Assembly (NCBI GenBank): GCA_046350295.1
Contig: JAXMAR010000049.1
Location: 1 to 53,380, forward strand
Direction: 5' to 3'
Source of the DNA: JAXMAR01 sp046350295
GTDB lineage: Bacteria; Planctomycetota; Planctomycetia; Gemmatales; Gemmataceae
DNA: 53,380 bases
Part shown: one piece after another, positions 1 to 9,064 of the stretch
Layout of the letters: each line of letters opens with the position of its first letter
Position numbering within the stretch: the stretch's first letter is position 1
Notes under the pieces: generated by a model
Databases searched by the model: none
Seen by the model: only the letters and a program-made list of their open reading frames with translations
What the model was told of the DNA's origin: nothing
Program-made: the position numbers and the translations under genes

Positions 1-467
1 GGACCTTGGAGCCAGCGGGCCAGCATGACGCGTCCGGCCCGGCTGTGGGCGTCGCACAGGCGCTGGAACATCGAGCCCGGCCCGAAGACGTCCAGGTCGG
101 CGGCATAGGGATGGTTCTCGTCGAGAAACTCGCTGCCGGGGACGCCCAGTTCACTCCAGCGATCCTCGAGCCGGGCCAGCCCCAGGCTATACCACGCCTG
201 AGCGCGATTGACATGGCGCAGCCGCCGGCGCGAACGCTCGAATACCAGGGAGAAATAGACGAAGAGGCCGAAGGGAACCACGAGCAGGGGCAGGCCGAAC
301 CAGTGGATGTAGATGGTGACCCACATCTGGACGACGCCGAAAAGGAAAAGCGCGAAGCGAAGGTTGCCGGCCCAGGCCAGCCGGCGCTGCAGGGCGACTT
401 CTTCGAGGCGATAGCGGGCCAGGCGGTCGTGGTACTGCTGGGCAGGGCTCTCCGGAGATGAATTCAT
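1..467 (-). CDS. MutS-family membrane protein, N-terminal part (cut by window edge)
   Basis: The frame is open from an ATG at 467 to the window edge, about 155 residues. Near residues 25-65 there are two hydrophobic stretches (FALFLFGVV and LPLLVVPFGLFVYF) that look like a pair of membrane helices. They are followed by an ENHPYAADLDVFG motif and then SMFQRLCDAHSRAG. HPYA-DLD-FG with a following helix is the hallmark of the domain preceding the ATPase in MutS-related membrane proteins found in Bacteroidetes and Planctomycetes. The ATPase itself would lie outside the window. The family is related to mismatch-repair MutS, but the membrane anchor suggests a different job, which I cannot name. It is divergent from the cyclo-ligase gene at 676. 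Confidence 0.72.
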   Translation of the reverse strand, partial: MNSSPESPAQQYHDRLARYRLEEVALQRRLAWAGNLRFALFLFGVVQMWVTIYIHWFGLPLLVVPFGLFVYFSLVFERSRRRLRHVNRAQAWYSLGLARLEDRWSELGVPGSEFLDENHPYAADLDVFGPGSMFQRLCDAHSRAGRVMLARWLQG

Positions 468-675
468 GGAGGACAAGACTGGGACGTAGCGGCCGGAAGA
501 CGCGGGAGGGTCCGGGCGACCCCGTGACCACGTCGACAGTTTAGGGGACGCGCTTGCGGCGGAAAGGGACGAGCGCATGAAAGGGGACCGCGGCGTCACG
601 CGACGCGGCCGCATCGGATTGCGTCGCTCCCAGGTTCTATCATGACATGGTCCCGCAACAGAGGAGTCGCAGACC
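468..675. other. Intergenic region between divergent genes
   Basis: It separates the MutS-like gene (minus) from the cyclo-ligase gene (plus) and must hold both promoters. I see no convincing -35/-10 pair. The only clear signal is an AGGAG ribosome-binding site at about 662-666, nine bases before the ATG at 676. Confidence 0.4.
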
Positions 676-1287
676 ATGACCGTCGATCCCACCCTCGTCG
701 CGGAGCGCAAGAAAGCGCTCCGCGAACAAGCCCACGCGAACCGCAACGCCCAGCCGGACAAGGAGGAGCTGAGCGCCGCCATCTGTGCCCGCTTCATGGG
801 CCTGCCGGAGTATCAGCGGGCGAAGACGGCCCTCTTCTACGTGGACGTCCGCAGCGAGGTCCGCACCCGTCACTCCCTGCCGGACGCCCTGAAGCACGGC
901 AAGAAAATCGTTGTCCCGTGGTGCAACGACCGGGGGGAGCTTGAATTGTTTCACCTGGAAAGCATGGATGAGCTGGCGACCGGGATGTACAAGATCCTCG
1001 AGCCACGGGCCGAGCTGCGCCGGCTGCCGGCCAAGATCGTCGATGTCGTCGAGCTGGACATCGTGATGGTTCCCGGCGTCGCCTTCGACCGCTCCGGCGC
1101 CCGCATGGGCCACGGCAAGGGCTACTACGACAAACTCCTGGAACACGCCCGCCCCGACACCCCCCTCGTCGCTCTCGCCTTCGAATGCCAGCTCTTCGAC
1201 GCCATCCCCACCGCCGAACACGACATCTTCATGGACAAGGTCATCACGGAGAAAGCCATCTATCAGGGCAAAGGCCGAGAAGCATAG
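676..1287 (+). CDS. 5-formyltetrahydrofolate cyclo-ligase (MTHFS)
   Basis: The 203-residue product matches the size of the MTHFS family, which uses ATP to convert 5-formyl-THF to 5,10-methenyl-THF and returns this storage folate to one-carbon metabolism in the cytoplasm. The decisive motif is GHGKGYYDKLL at residues 145-155, the ATP/substrate loop of the family, preceded by MVPGVAFDRSGARMG. A basic N-terminal helix (ERKKALREQ) and the late segment ALAFECQLFDAIP are also typical. The start is supported by AGGAG nine bases upstream. The gene is convergent with dusB, and a G/C-rich palindrome separates their 3' ends. In other genomes the gene is called ygfA or fau. Confidence 0.93.
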   Translation: MTVDPTLVAERKKALREQAHANRNAQPDKEELSAAICARFMGLPEYQRAKTALFYVDVRSEVRTRHSLPDALKHGKKIVVPWCNDRGELELFHLESMDELATGMYKILEPRAELRRLPAKIVDVVELDIVMVPGVAFDRSGARMGHGKGYYDKLLEHARPDTPLVALAFECQLFDAIPTAEHDIFMDKVITEKAIYQGKGREA

Positions 1288-1319
1288 GCCGCTCGCGAGA
1301 CGCGCGCGCCGAAACCAGA

Positions 1320-1383
1320 ATCCACCCCCTCCCCCCAGAATCTACTCCCTCCCCCCTTGTGGGGGAGGGCAGGGGTGGGGGGC
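1320..1383. repeat. C/G-tract palindromic repeat, possible bidirectional terminator
   Basis: A run of C-rich then G-rich sequence folds into a hairpin with stem arms 1347-1355 and 1361-1369 (CCCTCCCCC pairing with GGGGGAGGG, loop CTTGT-like). It lies between the convergent cyclo-ligase and dusB genes. A close relative of the same element, in the opposite orientation, is at 11457-11496, so this is a dispersed repeat family and not just a local terminator. Confidence 0.6.
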
Positions 1384-1392
1384 GGCGCCCAA

Positions 1393-2436
1393 TCACCAGT
1401 GCTCGATCGGCCCCTTCGGCACGACAATCTCCGGCAATTGATCGCGCTCCCAGCGCGGCGGCGGGCCCTTCTCCAGCAAGTAGTTCACGATGTCGTCGAA
1501 CGTCCGCGCCGAGTCGAGCATCATCAGCGTCTGCTGAATCTCCCGCCCCGGCCGCAGCACCCGGCAGTACCAGTTCGCGACCTTGCGAAAGGTGATGGTC
1601 GCATGCTTCTCGTTGAACTGGTTGAGCAAGAGATGAAAGTGCCGCGACATGAAACGGACGCGGTCGTGATAGTCGCCCCCCGCCGGACACTCCCCGGTCT
1701 GGTGCCAGCCCGAGAGCTGCCCGAAAATCCACGGATTCAACAGGGCGCCGCGGCCGATGGCGATGCCCTCGCACCCCGTGTGCAGCAGCATGCGCTCGGC
1801 GGCGGCGATGGAGCGGACGTCGCCGTTGCCGATGATGGGGATGCGCTCGACCGCCTCGACGACCGCGCGGATGCCGTCGAGGTTGACGCCGCCGCCGAAG
1901 CCCTGGGCCCGCGTGCGGCCATGGATGGTGACCGCGGCGACGCCGACCTTCTCGAACTCGCGCGCGAACTTCGGGGCGCTCAGGTCCGCCTCATCCCAGC
2001 CCAGCCGCATCTTGACGGTGACGGGTATCGGGACCGATGCGACGACCCGCGCGACAAGATCGATCGTGTTGACGACGTCGCACATCATCGCCGACCCGCC
2101 CCCGCCGCGCGTGACCTTGTCGACCGGGCAGCCCATGTTGATGTCGATGACGGAGGCGCCGTGGGCCGCGAGCCGCCGCGCCGCCTCGGTCATGTCCGCC
2201 ACGTCGCTGCCGTAGATCTGGATGGCGAGCGGCCGGTCCTCGGGGCAAGTCTCGATCAGTTCATGCGTCCGCCGGCTATTGCTGCGCACCAGGGCGCGAG
2301 CGCTGACAAGATCGGTCGTGGCGAGGCCGAGCCCGCCCAGCTCGCGCACGGCGCGGCGGAAAGGCAGGTTGGTGTAGCCCGCGAGGGGGGCGAGGCAGAA
2401 GCGCGAGGGGAGCGTGAGCGGGCCGAGTTGGAGCAT
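1393..2436 (-). CDS. dusB: tRNA-dihydrouridine synthase, DusB-like
   Basis: FMN- and NADPH-dependent enzyme that reduces specific uridines of the tRNA D-loop. From the ATG at 2436 the product is 347 residues. The TIM-barrel start LAPLAGYTNLPFR (about 15-27) and the active-site segment DINMGCPVDKV (98-108) are clear, with Cys103 as the expected proton donor. IIGNGDVRS and the phosphate-binding segment GIAIGRGALLNPWIFGQ follow, and the C-terminal helical tRNA-binding domain is complete. An upstream in-frame start at 2484 would add 16 residues unlike the family, so 2436 is preferred. The nearest subfamily is DusB by the IDINMGCP and RGALLNPWIF signatures. Confidence 0.92.
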   Translation of the reverse strand: MLQLGPLTLPSRFCLAPLAGYTNLPFRRAVRELGGLGLATTDLVSARALVRSNSRRTHELIETCPEDRPLAIQIYGSDVADMTEAARRLAAHGASVIDINMGCPVDKVTRGGGGSAMMCDVVNTIDLVARVVASVPIPVTVKMRLGWDEADLSAPKFAREFEKVGVAAVTIHGRTRAQGFGGGVNLDGIRAVVEAVERIPIIGNGDVRSIAAAERMLLHTGCEGIAIGRGALLNPWIFGQLSGWHQTGECPAGGDYHDRVRFMSRHFHLLLNQFNEKHATITFRKVANWYCRVLRPGREIQQTLMMLDSARTFDDIVNYLLEKGPPPRWERDQLPEIVVPKGPIEHW

Positions 2437-2547
2437 GATGGCTCTTTGTTGTCCTTGAGCGCAGCGGGCTCTCGTGCGTCTCAACCGTTTCTAAAACTGA
2501 TCTTACCCGGATCTCCCCTTTCAGTCCTGACCTGTCCCGCGCCCCGA

Positions 2548-2868
2548 TTAGCTTCGCAACAGCAAGGCGGGTCCCAAGACGGCTTCCCACAGGATGCCGC
2601 GGCCCGTCCCATCGCCGCGGAAGCGAAGGATGCGCTGGCCGTCGTTCAGATGGCGGATGGCCTGGTTGAGTCGCGTTTTCGGATCGCTGTTTTCCTTGCC
2701 AGGCAGAGGATCGAGGAGGCGCGGCGGCCAACCTTCTTCCTCGAAGGCGAGCAGGATCAACTCCTGGACCGGAGCAGGGACGCGGAAGCGCTTGACGGCG
2801 CGGCCGTCGAAGAAGAGGGTGCGACGGTCGGCGTCGTAGCGGGGCTTGAGAGAAGCTGGCTCAGTTGT
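2548..2868 (-). CDS. Small planctomycete-type domain protein, start unclear or truncated
   Basis: The frame encodes roughly 105 residues with YDADRRTLFFDGRAVKRF, AFEEEGWPPRLLDPLPG, RLNQAIRHLN and LRFRGDGTGRGILWE. I recognise this pattern as a small domain of unknown function that is abundant in Gemmata-type genomes and often stands alone. No ATG or GTG lies just before the domain; the nearest in-frame ATG is at 2973, which would overlap the toxin gene by more than 100 bases. The frame starts almost exactly where the toxin stops (2861-2863), so it may be translated by coupling from a rare start codon, or it may be a fragment. Function unknown. Confidence 0.5.
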   Translation of the reverse strand, partial: TTEPASLKPRYDADRRTLFFDGRAVKRFRVPAPVQELILLAFEEEGWPPRLLDPLPGKENSDPKTRLNQAIRHLNDGQRILRFRGDGTGRGILWEAVLGPALLLRS

Positions 2869-3169
2869 CCTCGATGTCTCGCAGACGCTTGCGCCAATAA
2901 TACGGGCGCCGCTTGTGGTGCGCGACGGCGATGATGCGAAGGATGTTGTCAGCGAAGAGATAGACGATGCCATACGGGAATCGGTCGAGATCGTGCCGCC
3001 GTACGCGGGCGCCGGCCTTCGCAAAACGGTCGGGCGCCTCCTTGATATCTTGAATCGCCTTGTCGAACGCAGCCATGAATCGATCGCCGAGTTCTATCGA
3101 TTCCGAGTCGTAGTGCGCGACGGCGTCCCAATACTCTTTGAGACTGGCGGCGCTATAGCGAACGTCCAC
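2861..3169 (-). CDS. RelE/ParE-family toxin
   Basis: The 102-residue product has the ParE/RelE fold signature: an N-terminal strand and helix (VRYSAASLKEYWDAV), a long helix containing ELGDRFMAAFDKAI, the RFPYGIVYLF strand and the C-terminal IIAVAHHKRRPYYWRKR segment. Such toxins either cleave ribosome-bound mRNA (RelE) or inhibit gyrase (ParE); the sequence does not decide which. The start is a GTG at 3169, nine bases after a perfect AGGAGG that lies inside the antitoxin gene. The two genes overlap by 17 bases, the usual arrangement for coupled antitoxin-then-toxin translation. A decayed copy of this gene lies at 10021-10300. Confidence 0.85.
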   Translation of the reverse strand: MDVRYSAASLKEYWDAVAHYDSESIELGDRFMAAFDKAIQDIKEAPDRFAKAGARVRRHDLDRFPYGIVYLFADNILRIIAVAHHKRRPYYWRKRLRDIEDN

Positions 3170-3386
3170 GTTTGCGAGCCTCCTGTACCCGTCGCACGCC
3201 CTCCTCGTATGGGATCTCTTCCATCTCGCCGCGGAGCATGGCATCCACGCGCTGCTCGGCGACCTCGGACCAGGCTTGCGCGATTTCCTCGGGAAGGGAG
3301 TCCAGAATACGCTCGGCGAGAGCGGCACGGTCCCGGTCGGGTAGGGTCATCGCCTCTTGAAACAGAGTGTCGACCTTTGTTTGCAT
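3153..3386 (-). CDS. Antitoxin, addiction-module component family (TIGR02574-like)
   Basis: The 77-residue acidic protein has the compact pattern of the putative addiction-module component family: an N-terminal helix (TLFQEAMTLP), then DRAALAERILDSLPEEIAQAW, then EVAEQRVDAMLRGEMEEIPYEE and a basic C-terminus. Members pair with ParE/RelE toxins and neutralise them by direct binding. A GGAG lies seven bases before the ATG at 3386. The toxin is encoded immediately downstream with overlap. A dead copy starting MQTRIDTLF is at 10330-10522, so this pair belongs to a duplicated segment. Confidence 0.85.
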   Translation of the reverse strand: MQTKVDTLFQEAMTLPDRDRAALAERILDSLPEEIAQAWSEVAEQRVDAMLRGEMEEIPYEEGVRRVQEARKRGRSL

Positions 3387-3516
3387 TGTGCTTCTCCGTT
3401 ACCTTGGTCGTTCGCAAACCCGACTCAGCCAATTCCGAAGTCTGTCTTATTCTGTCCCGGAGGGAGGCTTCCCGTCAACCGCCACTTCCGCGCGAGCGCT
3501 AAACGAGGAGCGGGCT

Positions 3517-3650
3517 TCACTCCGGCAGCACGTTCACCCGCCCGCCGCGCCGTCGATGCGCAGCCGTTGCTCGGTCTTGAGGCGCCGGTGGACTTCGCTG
3601 ATGCCGGCGACTGCCGGGAGGCCGAACTCGCGGGCGACGATGGCGCCGAC
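3517..3650 (-). pseudogene. Fragment of PEP-utilizer swivel (mobile) domain
   Basis: Reading minus from about 3650 gives GAIVAREFGLPAVAGI, then SEVHRRLKTEQRLRIDG, the characteristic end of the phosphohistidine swivel domain of PEP synthase/PPDK proteins. A frameshift in the final GGVNVLPE-like segment brings an early stop; in the corrected frame the stop is at 3517. No upstream part of such a gene is present here: the homology ends at about 3650, where a PAS fragment begins on the other strand. The same sequence, also directly upstream of a toxin-antitoxin copy, forms the tail of the broken gene at 10740-13775. Confidence 0.65.
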
Positions 3651-3770
3651 AGCATCGTCCTGTTCGACGCCGACGGCGCCATGCGGGCCTGCAACGCCAG
3701 CGCCGAGCACATCTTCGGCCTGACCGCCCACCAGCTCATGGGCCGCACCTCCCGCTCTTCCGTGGATTAG
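3648..3770 (+). pseudogene. PAS-domain fragment
   Basis: The plus frame gives DSIVLFDADGAMRACNASAE, then HIFGLTAHQLMGRTS. This is the first half of a PAS sensor domain (the FDADG-x-CN-AE--FG motif) of the kind found in sensor kinases. It stops after about 40 residues (TAG at 3768-3770) and begins exactly where the swivel-domain remnant ends. No start codon, output domain or remainder of the PAS fold is present, so this is a stranded fragment left by a rearrangement. Confidence 0.5.
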
Positions 3771-4498
3771 CCGATTCCCACGACGGGAGCTGCGTTCTGC
3801 TGTTGGGCTCGAATAAGAACTTGAACCATCATGGTCAGGTTCCGCACCGCCTCCTCGCGGGGAATACCGCTCTCAATCAAGTGCTGGACTCCTGCCTCCA
3901 AGGCCGGGCTAAACCTGGTTTCGTCGGATGAACTCTCTGGCCCTGCGCCCTCCGCAGCCGGGGTGGCCGCAGGTTGTTTTGCCAAGGATTCGTTTAGCTT
4001 CTCGAGGGCTTTCTGATACCGGGTATCGTTGAACAAACGCTCCAACTCATTACGCCTGCTGTCCTGAATGGCGGTGTTGATGATACCGAGGATGGCAGCG
4101 AGAAGGATCAATGGCCCGAAGATCATCCACCCGAGCGGCACCTTGTACAGGAACGGGGTCGATAACTCGTCTACACTCTTCCCCAGTAACCGGGCCGCTT
4201 CCGCTTCCGTGATGGGGTGGTACCGATCTCCTTCGTAGACGCAGTACGTCCCGCCGTGGGTCCACATGTCGATCCAGAACATGCCCCAGTAGCCGTACTT
4301 GAAACCTACCCTATTGGCCACAAGGTTCTGGCCCTTACTGGCCCCCGGGTTCTGACGGTTCTGCGGAGGTACGTCTCCAATATGGCTGATGGTGTCCCCC
4401 CAGGTAACAAGTACCACCCCCGCACTCGCTTCTGAAGGCGAAAGAAAGGCGTACCCCAGCAGGGCGACGGCTCCATAACGCCAAAAGTGTGTAGTCAT
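3767..4498 (-). CDS. Hypothetical exported protein with one internal membrane helix
   Basis: The 243-residue product starts at an ATG with GAGGT six bases upstream. It has a signal-like N-terminus (YGAVALLGYAFLSPSEASA, about 8-26), a soluble segment rich in Trp, Gly and Tyr (VGFKYGYWGMFWIDMW at 64-79), one strong membrane helix (WMIFGPLILLAAILGII, about 124-140) and an Ala/Pro/Glu-rich cytoplasmic or periplasmic tail ending in a predicted helix. I do not recognise the family. The intact frame stands out among the remnants around it. Function unknown. Confidence 0.65.
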   Translation of the reverse strand: MTTHFWRYGAVALLGYAFLSPSEASAGVVLVTWGDTISHIGDVPPQNRQNPGASKGQNLVANRVGFKYGYWGMFWIDMWTHGGTYCVYEGDRYHPITEAEAARLLGKSVDELSTPFLYKVPLGWMIFGPLILLAAILGIINTAIQDSRRNELERLFNDTRYQKALEKLNESLAKQPAATPAAEGAGPESSSDETRFSPALEAGVQHLIESGIPREEAVRNLTMMVQVLIRAQQQNAAPVVGIG

Positions 4499-5502
4499 CG
4501 GGCGACCTCGATTAGGCTGAATTCAACTGTCAACTCAAAACGAAATGGTCGCACTGCCGCCTACAAGGAAGGGCAAGAGAGGGTCATCCTGCAGCGGGCG
4601 AAAGGGATTGTCATGATGCGTTTTCCAGACAGAAGGAGGTCGTTCAGCGAAGGCGGCGCAGACGGGTGCGTCTAGATGAAGCAGCCGACGAACCACCCAA
4701 AGCCACCCCAACCCAAGAGGCCGGCGAGGAGGATCGTCCCCAGGGCCACCGAGAAGGCAGGCCACGTCGCCCTCAAAGTCGACGAAATAGAAAGGAGCCG
4801 CAGAAGGAGCCGGCCCAACCGCCGCCTCGCGGGGCAGGGGCAACGCTGGCCGACGAGTGCAGAAACGTAGACTTACTCCGTTGCCTTGTGATTGGGGAAT
4901 AGGCTGGCAAACAGCTGTGGCGGCAGCATTTTCTGCAGTTCCTGCGGTGGTTTGGATCGACACTGGCCTGCCTTTTCAGAGTCCAGCGTTGCCGAGCAGA
5001 AGCGGCAAACGATGCATGGCGAGGCAACGTGGCGTTGCTTCAGGTGAAAGCTTGTTGCCGACGGCAACGCCATGGCGAAAGGCAAGAAAAAGATCGCCAC
5101 GGCTTAATCCCGATGACGGCCGGGATTCCAACTCGGATCCCGTCCCAGTGGATCTTGAGTTTACGCTCGGGCGGTTTGAACACCGGCGGCTATTTCAACT
5201 TCGGGCGGCTGCAATTCTGAACTGGCTGAATTTCATCGGGATGGCCTGCCCGTTCGCGCGCACCCTCGATCGGGGGACGTTTTGAGGTCGATCGGTTTGG
5301 GCACAGATCGTGTGGAAGCTGGGCGCAGATGCTTCTGCCTGCGCGGCGAACATGCATGCCGCCCGTAATGGATAATAGTCAAGCGGCGTGGGCGCGCTGG
5401 TGCACCCTTGGCTCAAGGGCTTTGCTGACCCATGCAAATGAAAAAGCGGAAGCCGGGGCTGTGAGACATCAAAAAAAGTTACGGCTCGGCCTCTGGCGAT
5501 GA
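4499..5502. other. One-kilobase region without a confident gene
   Basis: Short frames occur on both strands but none has both a start signal and a recognisable domain. The best candidate is the interrupted minus-strand frame 4672-5100, listed separately. The rest (about 5100-5500) shows nothing I can name. It borders the 3' end of the decayed kinase-WD40 gene, so it may be old coding sequence. Confidence 0.4.
4672..5100 (-). pseudogene. Possible interrupted zinc-ribbon/membrane small protein
   Basis: One minus frame reads a 75-residue N-terminal part containing CIVCRFCSATLDSEKAGQC (a zinc-ribbon-like Cys pattern), then a TAA at 4873-4875. The same frame stays open afterwards for about 65 codons and ends with FSVALGTILLAGLLGWGGFG and a short Cys-containing tail, a clear membrane helix. 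The two halves together look like a 140-residue zinc-ribbon plus membrane-anchor protein with one nonsense codon. The evidence is thin and no family is recognised. Confidence 0.25.
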
Positions 5503-8500
5503 TCAATCCGGGAGGTTCCAGAGCCGCAGCTTTCCGTCGACGCTTCCCGAAACTGCGAGATCTCCTCTGGGGCTAATGGCCACCGGTTGCCAGTTGCCTG
5601 GATGCCCTCAAGCGTGCCAGCGCTCGCTTGTCGCACTTCCAGATCCAGAGAGCGGATCGTGCCGTCCCGGCACAAACAGCAAAGTCTCTTGTCCGGCAAA
5701 AAGGCGAGGCCGACGACCGCCCCCGGCTAACCGGCCAATAAGCCGTCGTGACGGCAGGCCACGCAGATCAGAGTGCGGCTTCGTTGTCGATCGCATCGTC
5801 GCGGCAAGGAGGCCATCTGGGCTGCGGCGGAAACTTTTCGATGAAGCCATGAGTGCCCAGTTTCTTCACCTCTGCCATCGGAGAGATTGTGGAGCATCTC
5901 GCCCTTATTGCTGGTAACGAACAGAACATGATTTTGTCGGGCAAAAATGCGGCAGCCTCTCGGTTCCGGTTGGGGCCAACAAGCGAGTTGCTCGCCGCTC
6001 CCACGTCCCATAGGCGGACGGTGGGTGAAAGATTAAAGGACAAAGCTCGCCGACCGTCCACGAAATGCACGCCGGTCACGTTGTCTTTGACCGAACAACT
6101 CACGCCCTTCGACCCGCTTTTCAGGTCAAGACGCGAATGGCAAAGCTCTTGCCGCCATGGTGCTGGCCCGAGGAGAGAGCGTATTTTCCGTCGCCGGAGA
6201 TCGCCAATCCAGATAGACTCGGGATGAACCTTGCGCGACCAATCCCGCTTCCCCGTCAAGAACGTCCCAGACCTCGACAACCCCGTCGCCATGGGCGGCG
6301 ACAATCTTCTTCCGGCGAAAAGGCAACTGCGCCGACAAAACTCGGATACGAAAAGACCCTGGACCGGAAACGCCGCCGGGGCGTGCCGAAGTTCGCTTTC
6401 GTTGCCGGCCGATGATAACGCCTTTCGCATCTGGAATGCTCCAGATCCACACGGATGTTCACACATTGCTGGACACGGCAAGATCGTCCCTGGGGCTGAG
6501 AGCGAGGGAGCCAAAGGTTCCGGCGCATCACCTGCTTCTTTACCGCGGCCGGTATCCCAGAGCCGAATTGTTCCATCCCATGTAGGAAAGAAGCTGCGTC
6601 GGCGGAATACGAGCCCAAAGGATCCTTTATGGCCGATGAGCCGACCGGCCCGCACATCCTCGCTCCAGATCCCACAACACGATGTCGCCGCTTTCGCCGC
6701 CGGTCGCACCAGCACTGCATCCGAGTTGATGGCTATTCGATAAATCCACGTTTCGTGCCAATCCCGTCACAGCCTTGCCGTCCAGTCAAGCGATGAAGGC
6801 GCTTCCATCCCTGCTGCCAAAGAGAGCCTGCTTTCCGTCCGGCAGGAGTGCTATCTTGGTTGGGAAGATTCCCTCGCGCGCGGCAACCTGGGGCCAGCAT
6901 ACGGCTGCTCCCCTGCTCCACGTCCCGTCGAACCGTCTTATCCCAGGAGGTGGATAGAGCGCGGCGATTGTCAAGGAACACGATGATGTCGACCGTGTGT
7001 TTGGCCGATCAATTCGCACGCAGCTTGGCCCCTTTCTTGATGTCCAGAATAATCGGTAGTCGGCGTGTTTCATGTTGTCCTGTCCGCGGAGAGCGTATCA
7101 GCCATCCGGCGAGACAGCCAGGGCCAGACGCCTTCTGGATGCTCCCGGCGCGACCACAGAGCGTCTTTGCGTTTCCACATCCCAGAGTTGAACCGTGCCA
7201 TCGCCATAGCTGGCGACGAGCGCTTACCGTCCGGGGTAAAGGCCTGACAGACAACGTCGGGATAGGCGAGAATTCCAACGATGGGGCCTTCCCTGGAAGG
7301 AAGCCGGATCGATCTCGTTTTCTTTCGCCGGGGCGTGCCACCAGCTCGCCCATGCGAGCGCTGACGATTTCACGGCCACCCTGTTTGAGGCTGAATCGCT
7401 TGGTGGCTACCTCCAGGCCAGTCTCCTTGTCGAAGATCAGGACTTCTCCATCGCCGGGCTTGAGCGTGTAATCCCGCTTTTTCGATTTCTCGTGGATGAC
7501 CACGCCCTCCAGCTTGACGGCGACCTCGACGTTTGGATCGTCGATCTCCACAATCAGCTCGCCGTGTTCACTTCCGACGCGAAAAATGACGGGCGCTGAG
7601 GAGGTAGGCGTGGCTAGCGCTCGGCGGCGAAAACAATGGCGAAATGCGCTGGACCGCGGCGCGAACGTCGTGGCGGCCGTACGCCGTCGAGTCTAGGCGG
7701 AGGGCGGCGGCAGCGACATCGTGACAGAGCGATTCCTCAATACGTCGAGCCATGGTCGGATCGATGGCTGCCGTCGACGTATCGCGGTCGCTCGGAACAC
7801 CGGCCTGGAAATGTGAGCCAGCGTGTGCAGTCGCCCAGGCGTTACCGGTAGCGGGCGGCTCGCAGCTGGGTGACCGTCACCGTCGGTCCTCCGGATTCGC
7901 GCAGCCATCTTGCGAAGATCGCTTCCAGTTCTTCAGGGCATCAGCCCGCAAGCGACAGGCTGCTCCGGTGAGCGATCAGCCAGGCCATGAGGAGTTCTCC
8001 CTGATACATCGGCCTAGCAGTCAGGAGGAAATAGAAGAGTGCAGCCGAGACTATAAATGTCCGCCGCTTGGTCGGCCTGATGGGTGTCTGCTTGCTCGGT
8101 AGCCATAGTCGGCTTGGTTCCCATCTGGCCCTCCTGAGTCAGGCCCGATCCGTCTCGGGGTCGCCGACAGTTGGATGCGGGCCAGGCCGCCGGGAAGCTG
8201 ACCTGACCTTGTGTATCGAGCAGCGGGTTACCGGGTTTGATATCGCGATGGATGATGCCGCGTTCATGGGCGTGCAGGCCCATCGTAGCTGCTTGCAAGA
8301 TGACGTACGGCGCTCGCCCGCGTTCAAGGGACCTCGGTTGGCGACCATTCTGGCCAGGTCAGACCCTCGACGAACTGCATGGCCCAGGAAGTGCCTACCG
8401 CACCGATTCATCCGCGTCGTAGGCCGTGACGATGTTGGGGTCGAGCCGGAGCAACCGCTTCCACCTCGCGAGGTGAAAACGTGCGACGGCCTGGGGAATC

Positions 8501-9064
8501 GAGCGACTGAGGAACGAAGCGAGGCAACGATCCGCTTCATCCGGGCATGCCGCGCGCCCAGGAAGACTTCCCCATTCCGCCTGCGCCCACTCTATCGAGC
8601 AGGATCGCGGATTTCCAAGACCAGTTCCTTGCCTCGGCGGCACGCGGCATGTGAAATTGAAAAGGCGTGACTGCCGAGCCGGACTAGTTCGCTCGCAAGC
8701 TCGCCCCTTCCTGTCGATGGCCGGGCGGATTGACGGAGTCGCGCTGATCCTCGCGGGTCACCAGGCCAGCCTCCAGTGCTGCTTCCTGCAACTCGCGCCG
8801 AGTCCAAGCTCCTTCATGCTGTCAGAATTCGGCGAGTATTGAACTGAGCTGAGGCTTGAAGGGTGTCGGGCAAGGCTGGCGCCAGGGAGGACGCTGTCTG
8901 GATCAGCATCGTCTTCCTCGAGCCAGGTCATGGACGATAGCTTTGCCAAATGCTCTTTGAGCAATGCCTTCGCTTCGCCGAGAGGGCCCCAAACTCGACG
9001 GACAAAGTTCGCCGCGATCGGCTTCCAGCCCAACGGTCGGGGATTCGCTGACGTCTTCCCTCAT
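5503..9064 (-). pseudogene. Decayed Ser/Thr protein kinase with C-terminal WD40 repeats
   Basis: Read from 9064 downward in shifting frames, the region keeps the order of a planctomycete Hanks-type kinase-WD40 protein. There is an N-terminal segment (ATG at 9064), a kinase N-lobe (PQAVARFH and DPNIVTAYDADE near 8400-8520), the catalytic loop GIIHRDIKPGN (about 8226-8256), an activation and F-helix region (EQADTHQADQAADIYSLGCT, about 8030-8090), then a linker with EIDDPNVEVAVKLEGVV (about 7500-7550). Several WD40 repeats follow (GTIRLWD, TVRLWDVG), the last ending LRLWNLPD and a stop at 5503. No frame spans more than a fraction of it, and many indels and stops separate the pieces, so it cannot make a working kinase. 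The ECF sigma remnant lies just upstream. Confidence 0.8.

Noticed and set aside
1357..2934. 525-residue plus-strand open frame across dusB
   Set aside because: It runs opposite the well-conserved Dus enzyme and into the small-domain gene; no domain of its own.
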